A DNA stretch of 64,000 nucleotides from Onchocerca lupi (lineage: Eukaryota; Nematoda; Chromadorea; Rhabditida; Onchocercidae). Each line of letters opens with the position of its first letter. The stretch's first letter is position 1. A model generated the notes under the pieces. That model saw nothing but the letters and a program-made list of their open reading frames with translations. It was not told the origin of the DNA and did no database searches. The stretch is taken from assembly GCA_028564675.1 (NCBI GenBank), contig JAOVVO010000044.1, forward strand, positions 124,001 through 188,000, written 5' to 3'. This document shows, piece after piece, positions 46,292-60,127 of the stretch. Made by a program: the position numbers and the translations under genes.

Positions 46292-49200
46292 TTAATTTCG
46301 AACTTTCCAGCCTATGCTAGCCGCATGACGATCAACTGCTTTACGAACATTCATTGCCGTAAGTCGACACACTGGCGATTCTGTCCAGCATTCCTGCATC
46401 ATTTGCAATACTCCTCCCATAATCTAAAATATTTGAAAAATTGTATATCGTTATAAAATCTTCACCACATATAACACCTTTCAAACTAATGCCTGAGCCA
46501 TTTTTTAATTGAATTAGAAAATTTTTCAACTCGCAACTGTAGTCTACAAAACGAAATATATGACAGAAAATTCCAATGGGAAAAAATTATAATCAAAGAA
46601 AAAAAAAAAAAAAAAAAAAAAAAAAAACAGAGAACTACAAACCTTGTTACCCAACCAATGCTCTTGAATGACAGGTCGACGCTTCTGTACACAGACACAG
46701 AGTTTCATCTCCTCCATTGTTGGATCTCGGCCTACGCAATCAAAGTACGGTAGTTCAAACGGTCTTACTTTTTCTGCAAAATTACTGATATTAGGTAAAT
46801 AAATATTAAGATAATATAGTTCAACTCCACTGAATAGAGAAATTTTTTTGTAAAATCACTGATAAATGAATAAGTACCAAAAACATATACGATTCAACGT
46901 AAATAATTTCATGTACGTCTAAATAGTATTACCTTGATTTCCGCATCTCCACATGATCTCCCAAATAATAAGACCTATCGCATACATATCAGCAGTTTTA
47001 TAGGCTTCGAAATGATTTATTTGAAAACTATCATCTAATATTTCTGGTGCCAAGTAACGCTATAATAAATTAATAATAAATGAAAAATCCCCTTGTCGAA
47101 TAATAATAAAAACAATTTGCCACATGTGTATGTTTTTCTTTTACGACGATAAACTTGGAGAGACAATAAATATGTTGATTCATATAATTTCGAACCACAA
47201 ACATCACTCTGTTATTTCAACAGAAATATTATTTACTGGCTGGACAAGCTACGTTTCTCGTGTCAGATCCGGTTAGTCTGTACTAAAAAAAAAAAAAAAA
47301 AAGTGTAAATATTCGTTTATTAAAAATCTTAAGTCTTCGAAAGTCCTTAAACACGCACCTTATTCAAATAAAAACATGTGCCTATTCGAATGCAAAGTTA
47401 TTTCAAAATTTCAAATCAATCGATGAAGAACTTGGAACGTTGAGCGGCAAGTAACGAACAATTACATTTTTATTTATATAGATAGATTATATATTATACT
47501 ATCTTCCCATAATATAGAAATATCGTTTTTAAAAAGTCATTATTGAAAAGTACTTATTCTGAAAAAGGCCTATAGCGAGAATGAAACCAATCTTATTTTT
47601 CTTAATAACAGGGTTTCACTTCTTTATTGTCCTCCACTAAATTGAAGATAGCAGACGGAGAAATTTCATTTTCGAAATTCAGGGCCGAAAATCAGCAACT
47701 GTAGAGGAATACTACAGAATCTATAATTATTTCTACTGGCTAGCACTTTGATCGTATTTAGGATGAAACTTACAACAGTGCCACATTTGCTATTGTCTGG
47801 AACATTTATCTCACCATTCATGTAGCGTACTGCCAAACCGAGATCAGCAATCACACAAGTCAGATCCGATTTTACCAAGATGTTCTTCGATTTGAGATCG
47901 CGATGGGCAATTGCCGGCTTTCCTGGAATGAAGAAAAAAAAAAAAGTTATCATAGAATTACCATATATTGCAGTTATTATTACTTTTAAAAAACTTGCCA
48001 CGCGGACCAGGAATTTCATTGTGCAAGAAAGACAAGCCAACTGCAATACTGCGAATCATTTGTAGCATCACTGGCTCGCTGACAACATTTGCTGACAAAT
48101 AATCATAAAGAGAACCATGTTCGTGGTATTCAGTTATCAACCACAGTTGGGTACTCGTTCCAGTATCTGTAAATTGCATACAAGCCAGCTATCAATATAG
48201 AAACAACTAGAATAGCTTTTGTAAGTATTTTGATGATGATGTGTATGAATGTCGGAAATTTTAACACAAAATTTTTAAAAATCTTCGAAATAATAATGAA
48301 GAAACTATTTCGTTTAGACAAATGTTGGTCTGAGCCTGAGAGATCATCAATCTTTCCATATCATTGCAGCATTAGAAATATATCCCATTGGATTTAGGAA
48401 ACATATTTCAAACCTAACAAATGCTCGACCTGCATATGATATTTGCGAAATATTATATATCTTCGCATAATGAAAAAAAAGTGTTGCAGATTCTCTAGAA
48501 GCCTATATATTTGTTAAACAAAACATCTTCAAAATATAAAGTATCTTTGGAGCTTTTTTAAATTGGCATGAAACTTGGCAAAAACAATTTGAAAGATACG
48601 AAAAAAATGGCTGTAAATACTATTATAATTTTTGCGTCCAGCAAATTTTTTTGTTAAGTTTCATGTCAACTTACGGCAAACTTGAAGATATTTATAGCTA
48701 CATTTATGTACAGTTCCATTAATGTACATCTGAGCTAAATATCACGATACGAATTGAGCATTGGTCAGGCATACTGAATGCCGCTGAACATGTAACGCAC
48801 TTCACATATTGACAAATTCAGAAATAAATGATACAGCGGTCAAAAAAACATGACTAATATTGAATATTCGATACCTTTATTGTCAGAAGCAATAAAGCGC
48901 AGCAAATTCGGATGTCTGAGGAGATTTGTTTGGAAAATCTCGACTTCTCGATTCCATGACCTTTCATCACGGGAACTAAATATTTTCACAGCGACTTCGT
49001 CACCTTTCCAATAGCCCAGCCACACCTGCAATGCCGAATCGCTGAAATGTATTAAGATGCAATGAATTAGAATCAAATGCTGAAGACTCTTGTTTTAAAT
49101 GACAAGAAAATCACTTCTCCGAAACGTCCTTGCCCAATTTCTTTCTGCAGTTCGATCTGACGAGCAATAGTACGTTGAGCAAGTAATGGAAATCCTGAAA

Positions 49201-51611
49201 ATTTAAGATCCTTCATCGTTTTTCTCATCAATGAAGTTATTGTATTATTCTACTGCGTCTTTCAATGGGATGCCGCGATTGGAGCTATAAATTCATGAAT
49301 TCTTTGGTTAGAAAGATGAGAAACGAAAAAACTTTTTACTTAGGTAATTTGTACAATAGAAAAATCACATTTAAAAAATGTGTTATTCTCTTAATTGTTC
49401 AAATTACCTAATAAAATACTTTTCTTCGCTGCCTTCTTCATCAAAGACTTCACGAATCTGTTAAATCGTAGCTTATTAGAAGACTGATTTAATTGAATAA
49501 TTAGTAATAATTAAAATATGTACCTGAACCAGAGCCGGTGGTGGCAGAATCATCTAAATTATATAATAAGTCGCTCAAGTGTCCTAAGGCATCCACTGAG
49601 TTCATTAATAGTTTTTCTTCTCCAGTACTTAAACAATATCGCTACATTGAATGTAGAATAAACAACGATAAATTAATTTTTAGTATGGAACTATTATACA
49701 GTATATTCGAAAGAACTTCTAGGGAAGCGAAATAATGTTACATTGACTACAAACGATTCTAATCTCTAGCTGATACATTAGTTCAATATTCGGTATTATC
49801 ACAATTTCTTGCAGCTGAGAAAACTGTGAAAAAGGGAGAAAAACACCATTAACAGAACTGAGCTGCATTGAATGACTAACTGTTCTCGGTGTTTCCTTTG
49901 AATAATACATATATGAAAACATTTCGGTAAAGATGATTGCTTACATTGCAGATCGCTCCTCGCCATGATGTGCCCAATAAAATATCCATCGCTTCAGTGG
50001 TTTGTTTATCCAAGCAAAAACTAAGAATATAGAAAACACAAAAATGATGGTTCCTATCAAAAAAATAACCAGATAGCGAATTAATGGTATACTATTATCC
50101 TGAAACTGCACGAAAATAAAAAAACAAAACGGAAAAAATTCACATCAATGTTAAAAAATATGATCTGCATATTAGTTTCCGAAAAAAAAAAAAAACTATT
50201 CTTTTTTTTGCAATTTTTTTACAAACTTTGCTACTCTTATAAAAACAAGCTATGCAACTTTTCATGTTCCATAATGTAATCGAAAAAAGCATTTACAGTA
50301 GTTCTTCATGATGTACATTACTGCTTCCTAATCGGAAATAATGAACACAGAATTCTAATAAACAAAAGCATGGAATGGAATCTTACCGAATTGTAATCAT
50401 TTATTGGATTCAAATCCAGAGCTCCATTGCAGAATGAATAATTCCAGCAACATTGCATCATACTTCCATCGTTCATTGGTTGCTTAACTCGACAGTGCAA
50501 ATCAGGGCTGGCATCCTTGCTCAGGCAACTGAAAATTTCATTCACTGATTTACTAATTTTACTTTTTATACTAATAACTTCTTCATAATTTGTTTCTCTT
50601 AAACAAAAAGGAAAGACCACAGCGTATAGGAATGCGAAATAATGCTTTATAAAAAACGTTCATACTTCGAACCATATCACTTTCGTTTATTTTCCATTGA
50701 AGGCCGCAGATGAATGAGCAAAAAAAGAAACTTTCCGTTATATAAATACCCCAAAATATAGCAACACTAACCTTAAAATGATCGATCGATCGGGTAATAA
50801 ACGTTTGTAACATATCCCACTAGTGGATCTACAAAGTCCTGTGTAAGTACTTCCCAAAAAACGAACAATCTCCGTATCACATCCAGAATACGAGCAATTG
50901 CAAATCAATTCTTCAGATAGATTTATCGGTTCCCTCAAATCTTAAATTTAAACATAAGAAAACGAAATCATAATAACAGCAAATAGATTTAAGTAATTGT
51001 TGTTTTGCAAAAAAAAAAAAATTCTTTTCAATGTTTAAGTAATATATATGTATAACTGAAAAAGAAATAGTCGAAAATCAATTCTTATGCAAAACATATA
51101 TTGTTCCACATAGCTTAAAAATTATAACAGGTTTCATTAAATGGACAAACAATAGAAGTTGCATGAATATACGAACAAATAATTACATACGAAACTAATT
51201 AATCTCTTTTCTGCTTTGTTAGATGAAGTTTAATAACTTTTAAATATGATTCTAATGCATAAAATTGCCTGATTACCAGTATATGCTTTCAATATTACGA
51301 ATAGGGATCAGTTGTGAAGAAAATAATCTAGAATATACTTGTCTACGCTTCGAAGCAAACTTATTGTTCATAGCAGAAGCCGGCAGGGAAAAAAGTTCGT
51401 CCTATTCTTTTTATAAGGTCCTTAACCAAAAAATGTCATCCCCACTTCTCAAACAATTGCCAATGCGAAAATTCAAAATAAAAAATTACAAATAATAAAA
51501 CTGACTTGCTTGAAATTGTTCCATAAATTTTAGGATATCATATCCGGGATCGCTGCTGTTCTTAACAGCCATTGCAATAGTTATAGAAAGTATGAAAACG
51601 AGGAATGACAT
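46292..51611 (-). CDS. TGF-beta superfamily type I receptor serine/threonine kinase
   Basis: Twelve minus-strand exons join in frame to 537 residues: 51611-51506, 50940-50772, 50528-50387, 50099-49945, 49627-49524, 49194-49115, 49025-48875, 48166-47999, 47922-47774, 47059-46933, 46773-46643 and 46423-46292. A signal peptide (about 1-16) leads into a Cys-rich ectodomain (ICNCSYSGC, GLCRSTSGICY, MMQCCWNYSFCN). A single membrane span (about 149-169), the GS box TTGSGSGFPLLAQRT and a complete kinase follow: GQGRFGEVWLGYWKGDEVAV, HRDLKSKN, ADLGLAV, RYLAPEI and a final ECWTESP-RLTA segment. A GS box plus kinase defines type I receptors, which phosphorylate R-SMADs. The L45 loop, SDNKDTGTSTQ, looks like activin/TGF-beta-type (ALK4/5) rather than BMP-type receptors. 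C. elegans DAF-1 or SMA-6 would be the counterpart; which one is not settled here. Intron 8 is a 76-bp GC-AG intron, and intron 9 carries a dispersed repeat. Confidence 0.93.
46601..46627 (+). repeat. Poly(A) tract
   Basis: A run of about 27 A in an intron of the TGF-beta receptor gene. A simple repeat. Confidence 0.9.
47234..47489 (+). repeat. Dispersed repeat copy C in receptor intron
   Basis: The same block order as the element at 3520-3740, here on the plus strand: CTGGAC-A-GCTACG-TTTC-CGTG head, an A-run, GTAAATATTCGTTTATT, AATCTTAAG-CTTCG arm, core GTGCCTATTCGAATGCAA, TTTCAAATCAATCGATGAAG, tail ACATTTTTATTTATATAGAT. Both copies keep inverted ends. It sits in intron 9 of the TGF-beta receptor gene, in the opposite orientation to the gene. 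Confidence 0.75.
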
Positions 51612-52567
51612 TATTTGCTCTTGAATTATTTCTTAGTCGACCATATCGAGAAAGTTTCTAAAAATAATTTGCAATATACTTCATAAAACAATATTGATTT
51701 GACCGAGCTCAATAAGTGTAAAGCAAAATAGGCATATCAAATAAATGAACAGCAGACATCGAAACACTCACAAGTTTAACTGATTAACTTTACAATATAA
51801 ATAAATGCCATCCAGTGCTGTACTAATGTTGGTATTCAAACAGCCTAACTAAATTCGAGACCATTATTACCAACCAAGTCCTCTAATGTTTACTTTGAAC
51901 AAAATGCAAAAACCCTGCAGGAAGTTTTAAAAATAGAATAAGTTGGAAACTCGCGCTATCCATTGGAAATAGCCTGTCCATCAATATCTATTTCACTGAT
52001 TCTTATCATATGTTTATTCCTGGCAAATAAGAGCTTCAAAAAAGCAATCTGATGGAACGAATCTTATTGGCTGTAATAAATTTAATTTCTTTACTGAAGG
52101 TTTAAAAAAGTTTGCTTTGAGGAGAAATGAAGACCAAAGAATAATGAAACAGCATTATAATTTCTCATCTTTTGAAATGAAGGAGAGATAACAATGAACT
52201 TCAGCAATTTTAAATTTAATAGATCTGAAAAACCTAAGTTTTTACCAAGATGACCGGACGTTAAGGGTCAAAGAAAGAGAATAAATTTGACATCTGTAAT
52301 ATGATCCCAGCAATAACACACATAGCAGAGTCTACAGCAGAGAGGTTTGTACTCACATTGCGAATGATTTTTCATAGAATGCCACAATCATAAATCGTTC
52401 AATCTGAAGGTACCTAATTAACCAGATATCTTCCACCACTGATTTTGAATGAAATTTTTTAATTGGCTGGTGTCTTCAGGTTCAGTAATTTATAGTTCGC
52501 TGTGATTGCGTCAAGAAATCAGTGATAGGTTGCGGTGAAGATAAAAGTTAATTGTATTGGATGGCCA
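51612..52567. promoter_or_regulatory. Divergent promoter region, TGF-beta receptor / VPS8
   Basis: 0.96 kb between two diverging genes. On the minus strand TATTTTTAG (51660 area) is a possible leader acceptor for the receptor. On the plus side TGTCTTCAG (about 52480) and later AG sites precede the VPS8 start. No TATA box or known operator is recognised. Confidence 0.4.
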
Positions 52568-55500
52568 ATGTCGTCGATAGCTACCGATGAAGACATTGTG
52601 GATAGATGGATTGAAATTGACGATTCTATCAGTGTCCCTGAACAAACTCTTGATGAGATCCTCGCCGATGTAAGCATTACAACTGTGTAAACTTTGTTTT
52701 ATTTCTTTTCAAAAAACTGGTTCGGATAAATTCTAGCCTGGACATCGTTGTATTGCATATTGCATATTTTTTTTTATAGAAGATCTTGGATTTGGATGAA
52801 GAAATTTTGAGTGGATTGGATGACGATGAATCACTGTTTACATCGCTAAGACAGTCGAGCCCGATATCATCTGGTTCTTGTTACACATTGGATTCGCCTC
52901 TTCGTATCAAAGAACTAGGTGATCCTTCATTTCCATATTGGTTTAGATCACAATAATGTAATTTGTTCATTGGAAAGCCCAAAACGATTCTTAGATATTC
53001 TATTTTCTGATATTGGTGTTATTATCAGCAAGATTTTAGATGGGAATCCGTTAACGAAATGTTTCAGAATCCATTACATGTCAGTTGAAAACGTGGAGTG
53101 ATCGTTTTGGAGGTCATGCTAGAGCATTGGCTGTTTCTAATGCTTACATTGCTATCGGGACGAGTCGTGGGCTAGTATTGATCTTTGATTTCGAAAATCG
53201 AAGGTTTTGCAATGTTTCCTTTTGAACCTTTTAATTTATTTTTATTACAGTTCCTTACGACAGAAGTTTATCTTTGGAAGTCTTGCTAATGATTTGCAGA
53301 CTGCTCCATTCGATAACATCAGATGGTTGCCCAGTATCATGTCTCGATTTCAATAAAACTAGTACTTTATTGGCCATTGGTTACGGTTCCGGTTTAATAC
53401 GTACATTTAATGTTGCTACGGGTAAAGTAATGGACAATGTCAATGACATAGTGCAATCCGGCCAGGGTGTGCTGCAAGTACTTTTTTGTGCAAGGTGCAA
53501 TTTTTACTCATTCGAAAAAGTTTACTTCTTTTTTCTTGCCTAAAAACATGTTACAAGACTACACTATTGCTTACAAACCAGCAAACAGAATGGTGACATG
53601 AATTTCAATCAGTTTATATTTCATTTCTGGTGAGAAGAGCTGAGAATCAACCACTGATTTTATTATACCATATTTCTATTACTTTGCTCTTTGTATCTTC
53701 CCTAATAATTAAGTGTTCAGTGGCAGAAGACTTGCTTGCCTAGACAGTGGAGGTTCGGTTTATGAATTAACACTGCAAACATCAGTTCGGTCCCGGAAAA
53801 TTCGCTGTATTTTCTCCGGCTGTCATGGCGAGGTAAGTTATTGAAGAAAATTCAGTTAATTAGCCTTCTGATTTGAAAATATGGTTTTCATAATGTAATT
53901 TTAGGTGGTATATATGAAATTATTGGACAACGATCAAATTTTAGCTCTCTTATCATTCAAGAAATTGTTTCTAATAAGTCTGAAGAAGATGCGTTTGATA
54001 TACGCCACTTCATTCAGTGGACCGGCCAATCTTCCACCTTTGATTGATTGTCAGACAATAAATGTCAAAGTAAGCTGACTGTATCACTTCACATTCAGTT
54101 GTTATATTGTTAGTGAGTATTCGTTCTCGTTTTGAATATTGGTTCTTTATTAATTATGTAGTTACAAAAGTTAGGGCTTGTAGCAAAAAATATTCCGAAG
54201 AAAAGTAAAAATACAGTGTTTTCAAGCTTTCAATCTTGTCTTATCTGAATACTTTGCAGGAAATATCAGAAAGTAAAACTACTGCTTTTTGTATAGGACG
54301 TGGTTCAAGAATTGAATTTTACTATTTAAGTTGTGCATTTTCAAATTTGCGAGTCATACGTTATCGGTGAGTTCAGGAATTATCTCTTAAATAATTTTTT
54401 TTTTTTTTTGTTTCAAGAAGTTGCGGAGCTTCCATGAAATTTGTGTTTTTAATTTCATTTTTTCGTTAGGATCTTGGGTCTAATTCTAAAAATCAAATTC
54501 CGCTTTTAAGAACATATGTTGGATATGGTTCATTGTATAAAATGGCCTTAGCTGGTAGCTTCAATTGAATATATTTGTTCATTTGAGCTGAGAACCTTTT
54601 GGGTTTACTTTGGTAAAATTTCATCAAAAATTCGTAGCCATAAAATCCGTTGATTTCTGTTCGTTTTTGATTTTATTCCATTTTTATTGTTACTTCCATT
54701 TTTCGTTTCTCATCTTCATTTTTTCTTTTAGAGTATTGTCTTTGGATTTCGATATGATAAATCTAAAATGGATAGAACCCTGCTATTTGATTATTATGGA
54801 TAGTGATGAAAGAGTGCGTATGGTCGACATTATGCAGGGAAATATTGCAGTGGAAAATATTCGCGATGTACATCTAACATACGCTACTGCTGATTTTAAG
54901 GTGTGGTAGAAGTCTTCAAAAAAGACATTAAGATTAATTTTAAGATATTTTTTGACATTAAGATATTTTTTTGCAGGGTCTCTCTACTGGAGGTAATGTA
55001 AGTGCTGCTTTAAAATATTTTGCTGACTGCGTTTGTTACCAGTCTATTTGTCGAGCTGAAAATGTGATATTTTTTCTTGGCCAGTCTTCTGTTTATGTGA
55101 TCTCAGTAAGCGATCAAATAGCGCAATTGGAAAGTTTGATTGACCGGTTATTTTTATTATTGTGAAATTATTATTGTGAAAATTAATATCAGGATTTGGG
55201 AAATATGGGCATATTTAATCACAGTTATTTTTAATTATGTCAAAAATAAGAAATAAAAAAAGACAAAAACGCGGTATTTCAGAGGACAGATGGTACCAGC
55301 AGTTCTGTTTGCTCTTGATATCATTACGGGCAAAATTGCCAATAAAACGAATCAATTGAATATAAAACATATCGTTTCTTTGCGAATTCCTAGTCTTATT
55401 CAGATGTTGCTAACTTACACTATATCTGGTCTAACGAATGGGAAAGTAATACAGCTTGTTGATCACTACAAAGTAAGTGCAATTTGTGCTGTCACAAGTG

Positions 55501-58500
55501 CGAAGCAGGATTGTACTCAGTAAAGGTTGTACCGAATTTAGTTGTCAGAGTGCATATGATCTGCAAAATATAAGTCTACAGGGATCAATATAATGCATAT
55601 ATAGTATAATCATATAAATTTTCTTCCCTTGCAAATAAATTTTATTTCCGTAAATTCCAGAAGCATATCCAACTCCTTATACGAGCATGTGTCACTACCA
55701 ATCAATTTGATTTACTATACAATACAGTGTACAGCTGTTTGGAAAAAGATATTCTTTCTAAAGCAATATTTTTCGAATTCATCGATGAAGTTGTATTGGA
55801 TGGACGATTGGACGATCCACCTCCTGCATTAGTTCGTGTGCTTTCATTTATTATGTTCATCTGTTTATTAAGTTTATCATTCTTTTTGGGATGTATGACT
55901 ATCATTGGTAGCTCAGATTTGCTTCGGTTTGTTGAAATCTTTCGAGTTCATTTAGCCTTTTTTCGGAATAGTATTATGCAGAACTTAATATGCTTAGACG
56001 AGTTATTAGAAAATATGTTCCACTGATGGTTAGAGATATTCTGATTATGAAAATGTTTATTTTAGGTCTCCGATTATTTCCATCATTTGATATCAGAAGG
56101 CAATTTAAACCAATTTGAAGCAGCGGTAGTGCGTATCCCGGTTGAAAAACAGGATATTCACTTCGTGATGACTATTTGCAGAAAAAATAGACTTTACGAT
56201 GGCGTCATATATGTTTACAATAGGGCAATGTCAGATTATATAGGGCCACTGGAAGTAAGCATATTTTAGTCAAAATCATTATCTATTCTACTTTAATCAT
56301 CACTATTCTTATTTCAAAACTTTTTCCTTTGTGAATGCAAAAATTTTCCCTTATTTTTCGGAACAAATTAAGAAATACTTTAAATGATATCTGGAATTTT
56401 TTAAAGCTCTATCACTGAATGTTGCAGGAGATATTTGATAATTTGGCGGAACTTGCCGATTGTGAAGTGTTATCAGATTGCGAAATAGCACTAGGGAATA
56501 AGTTGTTATTATATATCCAGTGCTGCCTGTCGGGTAGAGCTTACCCAATTGGAGTTTTGCCAGAGAAAGTTGCTGCAACCCTTCCTTTACAAGTATATCG
56601 CTGCTTGATTTCCTACAAAGGCAAGAATGGCGTATCAGGTGATTCTTTCTTTCTCTTACTGTCATTATCATTCATCTCTTAAATAATTTACAGATCTGCT
56701 GTTTTTCACAGTGCATTTTTCAGCTTCAATTATATATCCATATTTACGATTGCTTATCAAGTTTGACGCTGTTCAGTTCTTTAACGTCATATTTACATGT
56801 TCGGACAGTGAAATTTTTAATTCAGAGTAAGTTTATTTCTATTCGACGTCCAAACACGAGTGATAAATGACACAGAAGCTTAATGCTAATTGTTGCAATC
56901 CTTTTGAATACCATCTTTGCTGAAGTATAATATAATAAAAGCAGTCCACTGTTACTGGTACTGATTGCGCTGAGATGGATCTCATAATCAATCATATTTG
57001 AAGCCTGTCAGTCCACTAAGCCTTCATTTTTTGCAGTTTCATATTTGATTCACTACTTTATGCGTTTTCTGAAAGGACTTCATGTTTTGTCATTTATCGT
57101 ATTTAATTGCCCAACATATAACAGAGCTTCCTCAGCTTGCTTGACATTGCCATAAATATATGTGCTTCGAAGCAATCCGCCGTTGCTAGTGCTGATTGCG
57201 CTGAGATCTCCAACTAGATTTCATAAGAATTGATCATACTTGAAGCCTGTAAATCCACCGTTTCTCATCTTTTTTCACCTATTTAAGATAAAAGTTTGTA
57301 ATTTTAGAGACGGGAGATTGCAGAAAATCACAGAAGTGATATATCAAATAATTAGTGCAGTGGATCGAAGTGCAGTACTCTTCATCAATTATTTTACTCT
57401 TATTGCTCATCTCTTGCAGAAAAAAGCAATTTTGCCAGCGCTTAACACAATCAACGAGGTATACTTTGATTGAAAATTTTCATAACAATAGCGACTAGTT
57501 GAAAGTTTCATGTCTTAAGTGTTCTGCATACAAGCTTCCAAAATATTCTTGTATTACAGTTAATCGAGATTGTATTATCATTTGGTGACTCTATTGAGCG
57601 AGTTGCAGACGCTGAGAGATGTATTGTAGAGGTGATGAGAATTGTGAGCGGTCTGGATGAGATGAAGATATTGCGGCAAGCCAGGAAATTACCTCAGTAT
57701 GTATCTACTACTTTTGAACCAATTATATCAACAGCATTTTTCATCTGTCGTAAATTATCAAAATGCAAGATTTACAACTGGCAATTTTATCATATTGTTT
57801 CTTAATTTTAGTCGCCACAACTTTCTCTTCTCTAATCTTATTTGAGTATTTTTAGCTTGCAGGTCTGCTCACATATTTATATGAACAGGCGCGAATTCGT
57901 CAATTTGGTGGAATGTTATCTAAGTAACCCAGCGAATGCAGTATGTTATTTCTTTTGTTCGCTTCAGTTAACAACTACAAGACTTTTTTTGGTATTTCCT
58001 ATTGAAATTTCAATGAGTGCATTTTCATGAGTTCGAAATAGTTTAATAGTTGTGTATATTTTCATGCGCTCGTATTTCCTTTAATCAAAACATTGTTATT
58101 AGAACTGCAAGGCGATGAATTATCAAAGTTTCATTCGTTTTTATGGAATTCTCTACAGGTATTTAATCGGATTTCCTGCTAATTTTAATTAACATTTATT
58201 CATATGAGATAATAAATTCTTAAATAAAAAGGCTTAGCATTTGCTCTAATTTCTTGGTTTATACAGATATTTGTCTTCTTTCATAATATTTCTATATCAC
58301 TGATTACTTTTTGGAGATTCGGGAATAATGAATGTTTTGTTCTTTTTATTTTACTAATAGTTAATTTCCACTTCATTTTTTGTAGAATAGAAGATTGTTA
58401 CAGAAGTTTGCCAAAATAGATTATAACCAGACAGCTGAAATTATTCTTGATCATTTTATTGATTGGTTATCCAAGGAAACTTCGGTAGATTCTGATGTTT

Positions 58501-60085
58501 TTTTACTCTATTATTACTGCTTTCAAGCAAGGTTTATTTTATTCTTGTTGAATAACTTTAATGTATTTTCGTAATGAGAATTATTTTGTGTTTTGAAGAA
58601 TCGTTTGTTATGAAATTCAAAAAGATCATAGGTAATTATAGTTGATGGAGACGACTTGATACTAATTTATATTTTAGGCGTGATCGTGGATATCGAACTT
58701 TAACTGATTCTGAAGAACGTGATGAGCAGCTTTTGATTCTCGCTCTAAAGGGAGCTGTGTCATATAATTTATTTGAAAATATGGACATGGTAATCAAGAT
58801 TTGTTTTTTCTTTGCTCCAACAGCACAGATCTTATCTTTCTTATAATCAGTATCATGTCAAATTTATTGGTTTAGAAATTGAGCGAATTTCTACGTTACT
58901 GGTTGAAGACAGCATCAAAAACAGATCGATGTTTAAATTATACAGTGAAACATAGACTTATTTTATCGAGTGTATTACTTCTGGAAGCTAGAAAACTTGT
59001 AAATGAGGCTTTCGAACTGCTTGATTATGAACTCGACAAGACGTGGATGAAAGATTCAACGCTTTCCAGTAAGTTTTCAATTTTTTGACTTTGAAAGTTA
59101 AAAAAAAAGAAATTAGAGAAAATAATTTTTCTATAGTTTATGTGCTTCAGCTAAGTATATTTGCGAAGCAATTCGTTTGGCTAACATTTATCATGAAGAA
59201 GCTCGACAAGGAAATTGGCTGTTCAAAATATTGAATAAAATCCTTTCACTTCCAGAATCAGAGCTTCAGGAGGAGTCAAGTGAATGATTTTTTGTTCCTA
59301 AATAAGCTTATTTTTAGATAGTCTCCTTTTTTTTATAGCATAATTATGATAATTTCCGATATTTACAGATGATCTGAAGGTACAAAATCATTTAAATGAT
59401 AATATAATTTTAGGAGTAATGGCGTTTTGCAGTTATGGTGTCCTTACTGTGTATTGCTGTTACCTTTTTACACAAGAATTTTTGATATATATGAAATAAT
59501 TGATTTCCGTTGTATATAGAAAGGGGGACTGTACAAGATAGTGAAAGTTAAAAAAGCAATAGCCTGTAAAATAAAAACAATTATAACCAACAACCCCAAG
59601 TAATAAAAAACAAGTAAAGCGAAATCCTAAGAATTTCGTATCAGAAAAGTAAAAAATAAGATTAATATCTAAAATTGACTATTTTTGTCGAGCAGTACTG
59701 TATGATATGGGAAAATATACATATTATCTTGAAATAATATATTGCAGATAATTTGTTACGTATTGCTCTAATTTTAGTTTTCTTTAGTAATTTATCTTTA
59801 ATGGTGATTATATAAGCAACTGTGCGACAAATTTGTTTTCTTACCAAATCTGTATAAGAATAATATAATAGAAGCTTTTTAAATACAAAATGCAACATCA
59901 AATTTTGAAGGTATGATGGTGGTTTTAAGCAACATAATTGCTACAATTATGGAAAATGGAAGCAGTGATGCAGAGCGTTTAGTTGATGCCTTATTTACTC
60001 ATCCAATATTTCGGTATCATCTATATCATTTCTTTTTCCTTTTTTTTTTTTTTTTCATGCAAATAGAGAATAATGGTATTGCATC

Positions 60086-60127
<42 letters not shown>

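Noticed and set aside
46341..46529. Minus-strand frame ending in STYGNECS
   Set aside because: Out-of-frame reading of the last receptor kinase exon; the conserved ECWTESP-RLTA frame is correct.
53250..53299. Alternative VPS8 exon 4 start at the earlier TTACAG
   Set aside because: It runs into a stop; the later TTTGCAG at 53299 keeps phase and the propeller sequence.
57171..57258. Possible extra VPS8 exon in the duplicated intron block
   Set aside because: No open frame with matching phases, and family spacing is complete without it.
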